A stretch of 64,000 nt of DNA, taken from Bacilli bacterium. Its GTDB lineage: Bacteria > Bacillota_I > Bacilli_A > RF39 > UBA660. The notes beneath the pieces were generated by a model that saw only the letters and a list, made by a program, of their open reading frames with translations, searched no databases and had not been told where the DNA came from. The translations under genes and the position numbers were made by a program. Below, one piece after another: positions 58,618-64,000 of this stretch (position 1 is its first letter; each line of letters opens with the position of its first letter). The stretch covers positions 1 to 64,000 of the forward strand of contig CAAGQJ010000016.1 of NCBI GenBank assembly GCA_900772095.1, written 5' to 3'.

Positions 58618-59399
58618 AAAAGATTAAATTCGTGTTCATGTTGTCGCTGATTCTTTCAGCGTTGTGTTTAACTTCTTGCAGCGAGCGTATCGATGCAGGT
58701 TCTGAGGGTATCCTGGTGAACCTCTACGGCTCCGACAAGGGCGTTGACGACGTTAGCCTCGTTACCGGCCGCGTGTGGTACAATCCATTCACTGAGGAGG
58801 TCTATGAGTACCCAACGTTCGTCCAGACCATCGACTACCCTGCGTTCACCATCAACGCCAAGGACGGCTCAGAGTTCACCGTGGACCCTACCGTGTCACT
58901 GAAGATGGTTGATGGCAATGCGCCGAGAGTGTTCAAGAAGTACCGCAAGGGGCTGAATGACATCATTGAAGGTACGCTCTTCAACTACGTCAAGGATGCG
59001 TTCCGTATTCAGCTCAACAAGTACACAACTGATCAGATTGTCAGCAACAGGGATTTGGTTGAACGTGCCATCGAGGCGCAGCTCAGCAAGGCTCTCGCCA
59101 GGGAGCACTTTCATCTAGAGCAGTTGACATCAGGCTTGAAGTATCCGAGTTCCATCGTGGAGGCCGTCAATCAGAAAAACAAGGCTATCCAGGAGGCACA
59201 GAGAGCTCTCAACGAGGTTGCGGTCAAGAAGGCAGAGGCGGAAAAGATGCTCGTGCAGGCACGTGCAGAACGTGAGGCCAATGAGCTCAAGACCGCTTCC
59301 CTTACTCCTGCTATCTTGAAAAAGATGTGGATTGAGAAATGGGATGGAAAGCTCCCTGTTTACGGAAACGTTCCTCAAATGATGATGACAACTAAGTAA
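58614..59399 (+). CDS. SPFH/prohibitin-like lipoprotein, 261 aa
   Basis: Signal peptide with lipobox (MKKIKFVFMLSLILSALCLT then SCSE; Cys22 would be lipidated). The body is the SPFH domain: AGSEGILVNLYGSDKG, then TIDYPAFTINAKDGSEFTVD and a long helical part ending AEAEKMLVQARAEREANELK. Host SPFH proteins regulate membrane proteases such as FtsH. Lipidation instead of a membrane helix would put it on the periplasmic or outer face. A phage copy may stabilise the envelope, block superinfection or modulate proteolysis. Confidence 0.85.
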   Translation: MKKIKFVFMLSLILSALCLTSCSERIDAGSEGILVNLYGSDKGVDDVSLVTGRVWYNPFTEEVYEYPTFVQTIDYPAFTINAKDGSEFTVDPTVSLKMVDGNAPRVFKKYRKGLNDIIEGTLFNYVKDAFRIQLNKYTTDQIVSNRDLVERAIEAQLSKALAREHFHLEQLTSGLKYPSSIVEAVNQKNKAIQEAQRALNEVAVKKAEAEKMLVQARAEREANELKTASLTPAILKKMWIEKWDGKLPVYGNVPQMMMTTK

Positions 59400-59456
59400 T
59401 TTACCGTGCCCGTCTCCTGCTTATAGCTCGGGGCGGGCATCTAATTTTTGAATGTT

Positions 59457-59921
59457 ATGAAAGAAAGATTTAAAATGATTTTCGACCGCATCGACATCTT
59501 AGTCGTGTGCATTGTCTTCGGGTGCAGCCTCACAGTAGCGGAGGCTTATATGGGATTCTGGAAGGGGTTTGCGCAATGCTTTGTGATGACCTTTCTAATT
59601 ACCGGAGTCTGCTACACACTTCGCTGCAACGAGAAACTGAAGAAGGAGCTGATAGAGACAAAGGAGAAGCTGAAGGATGCGGAGAGTGATCATCTAGAGA
59701 TTGCCAAAAAGAGCAAGCTCGTAAACCTCTATACACTACTGATGAAGCTGTGGCGGGAAAGATGGAAATGCGAACGCGCCAAGGTCAATTACTGCAAGCG
59801 CAAGATAACATCGAGACAACTTGTTGACGCGATGAATCATGAAGAGAAGGAGGAATCTGAGATTTCAGATAAAATCGTTGAGCTTGACAAGGAACTTAAC
59901 GAATTATACGCTAAAAAATAG
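59457..59921 (+). CDS. Membrane-anchored coiled-coil protein, 154 aa
   Basis: ATG at 59457 (MKERFKMIFDRIDILVVCIV), three codons after an alternative start. Two membrane helices (about 13-30 and 41-60) precede a charged coiled coil (75-154). A spanin- or holin-like role is possible from layout alone. It is preceded by a GCCCGTCTCC.../GGGGCGGGC hairpin at 59408-59439 after the SPFH gene. Confidence 0.7.
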   Translation: MKERFKMIFDRIDILVVCIVFGCSLTVAEAYMGFWKGFAQCFVMTFLITGVCYTLRCNEKLKKELIETKEKLKDAESDHLEIAKKSKLVNLYTLLMKLWRERWKCERAKVNYCKRKITSRQLVDAMNHEEKEESEISDKIVELDKELNELYAKK

Positions 59922-59952
59922 CAGTTTTCTTGCGTATGTCGGAAAAAGTTCG

Positions 59953-60030
59953 TATATTTGCACTAACACATTCAAATAGCACTCTTCCGCCCGGCGTTCG
60001 GACTCACTCCCGGCGCCGGGCATCTCTTTT
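59953..60030 (+). ncRNA. Candidate small RNA, about 65 nt
   Basis: TATATTTG at 59953-59960 with a CTTG element about 20 bases upstream starts a short RNA. It ends at GCCCGGCG (59989-59996) pairing with CGCCGGGC (60014-60021) and ATCTCTTTT. No coding frame. It may simply be an attenuated leader, but no gene follows on this strand. Confidence 0.45.
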
Positions 60031-60080
60031 AGGATTTTGAATTATTCGTCATAAGCAATTATTAGGTTATAGGTTTGCCC

Positions 60081-60108
60081 CACGTCATTTCCCGATGGCG
60101 TGGGGATT
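60081..60108. terminator. Terminator between convergent transcripts
   Basis: CCCCACG pairs with CGTGGGG around TCATTTCCCGATGG, followed by ATTTTCC on the plus strand. It sits just past the integrase stop (60116) and would end transcripts from both sides. Confidence 0.6.
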
Positions 60109-60115
60109 TTCCTTG

Positions 60116-61294
60116 TTAACCGTTCAGATAGTCGATGACTTTTCGGTTCGCCTCGTCTATCTTCTTATTGTTGAACTGAATATAGAGGTCTGTGGTGGAT
60201 GAATCCCACTCACTATGACCTAGAGCCTTACCGATAACTTCCTTCGGGATATCAATACTCGCCGCTATGGTAGCCCAGCTTCTTCTGGCCGTGTACCATA
60301 CTATATCCTTATGAAGAGGCTTGATTTCCTTCTTGATCAAGGCTCCACGCTTATTCTTCTTCATCTCGGTAGGTCCGATTCTCTTCAGATAATCTCCTAG
60401 CGTTCTCCTGAAGCTTGATTCCTTCGTTCCGTCATCCAGGATGCTCAGAAGGTGGTCTGTACCTCTGTACTTCTCTATAATCGCCATTGCTTCCGGCTCA
60501 ACCTTGATGTCGTAGAGTCTGCCGGTCTTGTTGCGCTTGTACTGGATGCGCCCTCTCTTGATGCAGTCAGCAGGAAGTTCGAGCAGGTCGGAGAGGTTGA
60601 TTCCTATCAGATAGAACCCAAGCATAAACAAGTCACGGTACTTCTCCATGAAAGGCTCAACCGGAAAGTCACGATACTCCCTCATCTCCTCGGCACTCAG
60701 ATACAGGTACTGCTGACGCTCCGTCTTGATGGAAAACTTACGGAAAGGATATTTGGTGGTAATCTCGTTGTCTATGGCCCAATTGAACACCGTACGTATG
60801 TTTCTGAGGTCAATGGCGATTCCTCCGCTCATGCGGCCCTTCAGTAGCTCGTGTGCCTGGAATCTTTCGAGCCAGTCCCTGTCGATGTTGTCGAAATCCG
60901 CATGCTCATCGAAGGATTCAATCCTCTTCCTCGTTCTGAGGAATATCTCCTTGGTACTATCCTTAGCCTTGGTCTTGATGAACTCATCGATGTAGTAGAG
61001 GATATTCTTCTCTACCGATGCTGCTCTTCCGCTGATGATAGCCTTGATTTCTTCCTTCATCCTTGCTGCCGGAAGTTCGCCATTCATATAGATATATTCC
61101 TCCACGGACGCAAACAGCCTTGCCAGCATTGCCGTCTTTGCTCTTGCATTCGGAACACTCTTCGGGAAGATCATCCCGCTGAACTTGATAGTACTCGTGA
61201 TTCCGGTATAGACCTGGAATCTCTTTCCCTGATAACTGATGATGAAGAAAACCTTTAGGGACTTTCCTTCAACGTACGTCTTGATGCTATTCAT
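60116..61294 (-). CDS. int: Phage integrase (tyrosine recombinase), 392 aa
   Basis: Integrates the phage into its tRNA-Gly site. N-terminal arm-binding and SAM-like regions (about 1-190), then the catalytic domain: GFYLIGINLSDLLELP where the first catalytic Arg is replaced by Asn, as I recall for many Bacteroidales integrases; WYTARRSWATIA (Arg box), ALGHSEWDSST and TTDLYIQF with Tyr nucleophile. Its start lies 4 bases from the first of six arm-type repeats, so integrase binding to attP would also block its own gene. Confidence 0.9.
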   Translation of the reverse strand: MNSIKTYVEGKSLKVFFIISYQGKRFQVYTGITSTIKFSGMIFPKSVPNARAKTAMLARLFASVEEYIYMNGELPAARMKEEIKAIISGRAASVEKNILYYIDEFIKTKAKDSTKEIFLRTRKRIESFDEHADFDNIDRDWLERFQAHELLKGRMSGGIAIDLRNIRTVFNWAIDNEITTKYPFRKFSIKTERQQYLYLSAEEMREYRDFPVEPFMEKYRDLFMLGFYLIGINLSDLLELPADCIKRGRIQYKRNKTGRLYDIKVEPEAMAIIEKYRGTDHLLSILDDGTKESSFRRTLGDYLKRIGPTEMKKNKRGALIKKEIKPLHKDIVWYTARRSWATIAASIDIPKEVIGKALGHSEWDSSTTDLYIQFNNKKIDEANRKVIDYLNG

Positions 61295-61297
61295 ACT

Positions 61298-61371
61298 TAC
61301 TCACAGATTTTACTCACAATTTCTACTCACAACTCAATTTTACTCACATATTACTCACAAAACTACTCACA
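61298..61371 (+). repeat. Integrase arm-type sites, left arm (six copies of TACTCACA)
   Basis: TACTCACA at 61298, 61311, 61324, 61341, 61352 and 61364. Short direct repeats spaced 11-17 bases beside the integrase gene and on one side of the core are classic arm-binding sites. Confidence 0.8.
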
Positions 61372-61480
61372 TTGGCGTACATTATGCACGTTTTTGTACC
61401 TATTTTGTGGGTGAAAATGGTGGATTTTACTATGTTTTTAATGGTGAAAAATGATGTAAGTGGCTGATTATCAGTATTTG

Positions 61481-61522
61481 AGCGAGATACGGGAGTCGAA
61501 CCCGCCTCACAGGCTTGGGAAG
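61481..61522 (-). other. attP: attP core: 3' half of tRNA-Gly(CCC)
   Basis: On the minus strand these bases read as a tRNA from the anticodon loop (TTCCCAA, anticodon CCC) through the 3' anticodon stem GCCTG, the T arm (GCGGG-TTCGACT-CCCGT) and the acceptor strand ATCTCGC plus discriminator T. The 5' half is absent, so it is no gene. Integration here would restore a complete host tRNA-Gly. Inverted copies of TGATTATCAGTAT flank it at 61465-61477 and near 61550. Confidence 0.8.
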
Positions 61523-61583
61523 ACTCTCGTGTGAATTGGTAATGTGCTGATACTGATGATTTTCAATGCAATTAATGATTGTT

Positions 61584-61602
61584 CACTCACATATTACTCA
61601 CA
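61584..61602 (+). repeat. Integrase arm-type sites, right arm
   Basis: CACTCACA at 61584 and TACTCACA at 61595, the same octamer as on the left arm, on the other side of the core. Having both arms next to one core marks an intact attP. Confidence 0.75.
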
Positions 61603-61606
61603 AAAA

Positions 61607-61978
61607 TTATATTATTGTCACAACATAAATCCCTGCGCAAACTCTTTCTGCGTAGAATTTATTCTTTCTAAGCTCATCAACAAGTTTTCTGACGCAAGAG
61701 CTTTCTGTTTCTATTAAGGCAAAGTCTAAGCCGATATACCCCATCTTTTCTGTTGCTATTCTAGAGTTTACAAGTTTGTTTACGGCCTCGTCACCTTGGT
61801 ACATAAAGTATCCGTAGAAGTCTGCGTCTGGTCTTATGTCATCAAATTGTTTCCCGCTGATTATTAACTTGGAACTCGCTTCCGATTCTTCGAAAAAGCG
61901 CACTACATCTTCGCAAGCTCTTGCTAGATCAAATCTATTGTAGATTTTCCCGTCAAGGATTTCTTTAGCTGTTTTCAT
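61607..61978 (-). CDS. Hypothetical protein of the lysogeny region, 123 aa
   Basis: Starts MKTAKEILDGKIYNRFDLAR. Alpha/beta, soluble; no recognised family. Its start overlaps the upstream stop by 4 bases (ATGA), so it is coupled to the secreted protein gene. Located between attP and repressor, where lysogens keep expressed accessory genes. Confidence 0.75.
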   Translation of the reverse strand: MKTAKEILDGKIYNRFDLARACEDVVRFFEESEASSKLIISGKQFDDIRPDADFYGYFMYQGDEAVNKLVNSRIATEKMGYIGLDFALIETESSCVRKLVDELRKNKFYAERVCAGIYVVTII

Positions 61979-62490
61979 ATATCACTACTTATTTCAATTT
62001 TCTTGTTTTCTTTTTCTTCGTAGTTTGAGAAGTATTGCACCTGCATCTCATGCTTGATGTTGTCTATGCTTAGATATATAGACCTCTTCGAGCCTTTGGA
62101 TGGGTTGTAGTGCCACATATACATATCAACTCCTTCCCATTTCATGTCCCCGTTTTCCCCTTTAGGGTACTTCTGTTTGTATTGCTTGAGAAGTGTGAAG
62201 TATGCGTCCTCCAGTTCGCTTTGAGTCCTATTTTCGAAAATGAACTTTACTTGCGTGATAGAATCGTTGCTAGTGTCGTAATGCACTTCTTCTCTTACGT
62301 TAGTAAAACCCGCAAATTTTACCTTGAACTTTTTTACTCCAGAAACCGTTTCGTAAGGTTTGTATCCCCTTGTCGCAAGGAAAGCTGCGTATTTCTTGCT
62401 GGTTGTATATATGTCTCTTCCCATTACTACTTGCGAATAAGAAGCACTGGAGAATAATGCTGCAGTTAATATGATTAATATTCTCTTCAT
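61975..62490 (-). CDS. Secreted/periplasmic protein of the lysogeny region, 171 aa
   Basis: The N-terminus MKRILIILTAALFSSASYSQ is a clear signal peptide with predicted cleavage near SYS-Q. The rest is a mixed alpha/beta domain (KKFKVKFAGFTNVREEVHYD near 55-75). No recognised family. A signal peptide in the lysogeny module suggests a lysogenic conversion gene that changes the host envelope. Confidence 0.75.
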   Translation of the reverse strand: MKRILIILTAALFSSASYSQVVMGRDIYTTSKKYAAFLATRGYKPYETVSGVKKFKVKFAGFTNVREEVHYDTSNDSITQVKFIFENRTQSELEDAYFTLLKQYKQKYPKGENGDMKWEGVDMYMWHYNPSKGSKRSIYLSIDNIKHEMQVQYFSNYEEKENKKIEISSDI

Positions 62491-62511
62491 AATATCAACA
62501 TTTATAATTAA

Positions 62512-63201
62512 TTATATTGCCTTTAATGACCCAAGAACCTTGAACACTTTCGTTATAGCCTCCTTTGGTATCTCCTGATCCTCGAACTCCTCGTTGTATG
62601 AGTGAAGAGTGAAATGCTCTTCGTCCGAACCCTTGCGGATGATCTTCACTGTTCTGAGGTCGTTAGTCGTCATAATGGCGTACACTTCGTTCATAGGCAA
62701 GAACTCATTCCAATCAAGAATCTGCTTCAGAGCTATGATGTCTCCGTTGCTTATAAGGGGCTTCATGCTGTCACCTGATGTTCGGCACCAGAAATCCGTC
62801 TTCTCGTAGCCTGGTACTGAAATATGCTTCATAGGCACGTTAGGAGAGTCATTGTACATCTCGCTAAAGCCCAACGCAAAGTCTACGTCATAGAAAGGCT
62901 TTGCGTCTTCTCCGTACGCGCATTGAGTGAACGCCTTGTCGATTGACCGGTTAAGCGAATCTTTATCGAATCCTAACGAATAGGTTCGTTTCTCGCCTTC
63001 TCCGGTTTCGAGCCATTCCCTGTTCACACCTAGGGCATCACAGATTAATTTGACATCTCTAGGCATAACTGGAGATTCTCCTTTCATCTTCTTGCGGAAC
63101 CCTGACGGATCAATCCCCACCTTCTTAGAGAAAGAATTGGCGTTATCAGCTCCTTCCGACATGAGAACCTTAATTCTCCCGATAATTCCTTCTTTTTCCA
63201 T
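62512..63201 (-). CDS. CI/LexA-type phage repressor, 229 aa
   Basis: I chose ATG 63201 (MEKEGIIGRIKVLMSEGADN) because it follows CTTAATT; a start seven codons upstream is possible. N-terminal helix-turn-helix (NSFSKKVGIDPSGFRKKMKG, about 20-39), linker, then an S24 peptidase domain with Ser in TSGDSMKPLISNGD and Lys in RTVKIIRKG, i.e. a self-cleaving repressor released by host SOS (RecA). It would maintain lysogeny by binding the operator at 63257-63298. Confidence 0.85.
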   Translation of the reverse strand: MEKEGIIGRIKVLMSEGADNANSFSKKVGIDPSGFRKKMKGESPVMPRDVKLICDALGVNREWLETGEGEKRTYSLGFDKDSLNRSIDKAFTQCAYGEDAKPFYDVDFALGFSEMYNDSPNVPMKHISVPGYEKTDFWCRTSGDSMKPLISNGDIIALKQILDWNEFLPMNEVYAIMTTNDLRTVKIIRKGSDEEHFTLHSYNEEFEDQEIPKEAITKVFKVLGSLKAI

Positions 63202-63256
63202 AATTAAGTTTTGTATATGCAACTAAAAAGCCGCAAAATGTTAATAAATATTTATT

Positions 63257-63311
63257 ATCCCGAAAAATATCGGGATTTCTTTGGAAGTTTCGGGATTTTT
63301 CCATACCTTTG
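63257..63311 (+). promoter_or_regulatory. Lytic promoter with repressor operators
   Basis: TTTG (63280-63283), 20 bases, TACCTTTG (63304-63311) is an ideal rightward promoter. ATCCCGA-n6-TCGGGAT (about 63257-63276) lies just upstream and a further TTCGGGATTTTT half site lies between the two boxes. These are the obvious binding sites of the repressor, placed to shut the promoter off. Confidence 0.7.
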
Positions 63312-63389
63312 CAATCGTCAAACTGGTAAAAACAGAAAGACGAAATGCGGAGGGACTGAGTTTTATCCCATTCCAAGCAACTCTACACT

Positions 63390-63422
63390 GCAAAGATACG
63401 GGTTTTTCTTGGTTTCTCCAAA
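63390..63422 (-). promoter_or_regulatory. Repressor promoter
   Basis: On the minus strand TTTG (63422-63419), 21 bases, TATCTTTG (63397-63390): a near ideal promoter whose RNA runs left through the lytic promoter into the repressor gene, leaving a leader of about 180 bases. The two promoters face each other. Confidence 0.6.
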
Positions 63423-63463
63423 TATTTTTAGTTAATATGAGTAAAAACAATAAAGTTTAAGCG

Positions 63464-63703
63464 ATGAAAGCAAGTAAAATACAAGTTAGTGATATCCGAA
63501 GTATCGGAGTAGGCGGTTCTATTACCGTCGAGCTTCCTAGTTACCTTGCTTGCGTCTCTGCCAAAAATACGGTCGGCTACGTCAAGAAGGCTTACCCTAG
63601 AACTGATGGCTGCACTTACTATTGCAGAATCAATGGTAGCACGATTACAATCGGAGTGGTGGAAGCGGAAAAGGTCAATCGAAGGAAGAGGGTCATTGAG
63701 TAG
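63464..63703 (+). CDS. Small basic protein, first gene of the lytic transcript, 79 aa
   Basis: Starts MKASKIQVSDIRSIGVGGSI. Beta-rich, basic (AYPRTDGCTYYCRINGSTIT, then NRRKRVIE). Placed like lambda Cro, directly behind the lytic promoter, but without a visible helix-turn-helix. It may be a regulator; uncertain. Confidence 0.65.
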   Translation: MKASKIQVSDIRSIGVGGSITVELPSYLACVSAKNTVGYVKKAYPRTDGCTYYCRINGSTITIGVVEAEKVNRRKRVIE

Positions 63704-63725
63704 TAAACTTATAAAAGATTTAAGT

Positions 63726-64000
63726 ATGGAAGAGATTATTAGGTTTAACGTAACAACGATGAAAGCTATAAGCAAAGAAGGTGAGCTTTATTCGCTCAAC
63801 GATTTGTGGAAGCTTCTTGGCTCTCCAAAATACAAAGAGCCTAAACGCTGGGTCCTTCTGCCAGATTCTGTCAGATACATTGAAAAAGAGATAGAAATAG
63901 AAAAGGACGAAAAATCTGTCCTTTTATCTAAGAAGGGCAGAAACGGAGGTTCCTATGGAAGCAAGCGAGTTTTTGTCGAATATGCGAGGTATCTTGATAA
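63726..64000 (+). CDS. KilA-N domain antirepressor, partial (right edge)
   Basis: ATG at 63726; 91 codons visible before the window ends. KilA-N signature: ELYSLNDLWKLLGSPKYKEP, then a Trp, a VRYIEKE helix, GRNGGSYGSKRVFVEYARYL. These domains bind DNA and are typical of phage antirepressors that trigger the lytic cycle. It follows the small basic gene on the lytic transcript. Confidence 0.85.
   Translation, partial: MEEIIRFNVTTMKAISKEGELYSLNDLWKLLGSPKYKEPKRWVLLPDSVRYIEKEIEIEKDEKSVLLSKKGRNGGSYGSKRVFVEYARYLD

Noticed and set aside
61481..61522. tRNA-Gly gene
   Set aside because: Only the 3' half is present; the D arm, 5' acceptor strand and 5' anticodon stem are missing. It is the attP core instead.
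63170..63376. 68-codon minus-strand frame over the operator
   Set aside because: It lies in the repressor leader and overlaps the promoter/operator and repressor start; no sign of coding constraint.
1..64000. Integrated prophage with host flanks
   Set aside because: No chromosomal housekeeping genes are seen and attP has phage genes and arm sites on both sides. A prophage would show attL and attR at its two ends.

Overview
The window looks like most or all of a temperate, long-tailed (siphovirus-like) phage genome from a Bacteroidales host, in its free circular or linear form rather than an integrated prophage. The host inference rests on the repeated promoter form TAnnTTTG (in the best cases with TTTG about 20 bases upstream), A/T-rich translation starts that mostly lack a Shine-Dalgarno sequence, and protein types typical of Bacteroides/Prevotella phages. 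Genus cannot be settled from the sequence alone. The free-phage inference rests on an apparently intact attP (61298-61602): a tRNA-Gly(CCC) 3' half flanked on both sides by integrase arm-type repeats and by phage genes.

Layout. 1-26401 (minus strand): late structural operon, read right to left: scaffold, head fibre/decoration, major capsid, head-tail connectors, tail terminator, tail tube, frameshifted tail chaperone, a 2298-residue tape measure, distal-tail-like proteins, and a 3207-residue tail fibre/hub ending in an S74 chaperone. 26548-31236 (plus): terminase large subunit, portal, minor head protein and a possible small terminase, followed by a small RNA with its own promoter and terminator. 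31428-36728 (minus): early/replication operon led by a D5/P4-type helicase-primase. 36729-37848: A/T-rich non-coding region with direct repeats, a likely origin and control region.

37849-55767 (plus): an unusual array of more than 30 mostly tiny genes. Nearly every one sits in the same cassette: a nucleotide motif AGCC(T/A)AAA across the stop codon, a hairpin, then TTAACCA plus A/T-rich sequence ending GAATTATG at the next start. Inside this array is the most striking item: a diverged reverse transcriptase (46377-47642) followed by about 1.3 kb with no credible gene, holding eight long compound hairpins of unrelated sequence at a regular spacing of about 156-185 bases (47709-48963). A similar lone structured element lies at 51172-51306 behind a 356-residue protein. 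I propose this as a reverse transcriptase plus structured-RNA array system. It does not fit a diversity-generating retroelement or a canonical retron. A tyrosine recombinase (53808) lies near the end of the array.

55768-60110: small RNAs, a DUF559-type nuclease, a radical SAM protein, an SPFH/prohibitin-like lipoprotein and membrane proteins. 60116-64000: the lysogeny module: integrase, attP, two likely lysogen-expressed genes, a CI/LexA-type repressor with an operator over the lytic promoter, and on the other side a small gene and a KilA-N antirepressor cut by the window edge. The repressor would hold the rightward early promoter off, integrase would insert the phage at tRNA-Gly, and after induction replication genes, the small-gene array and then the structural operons would be expressed.
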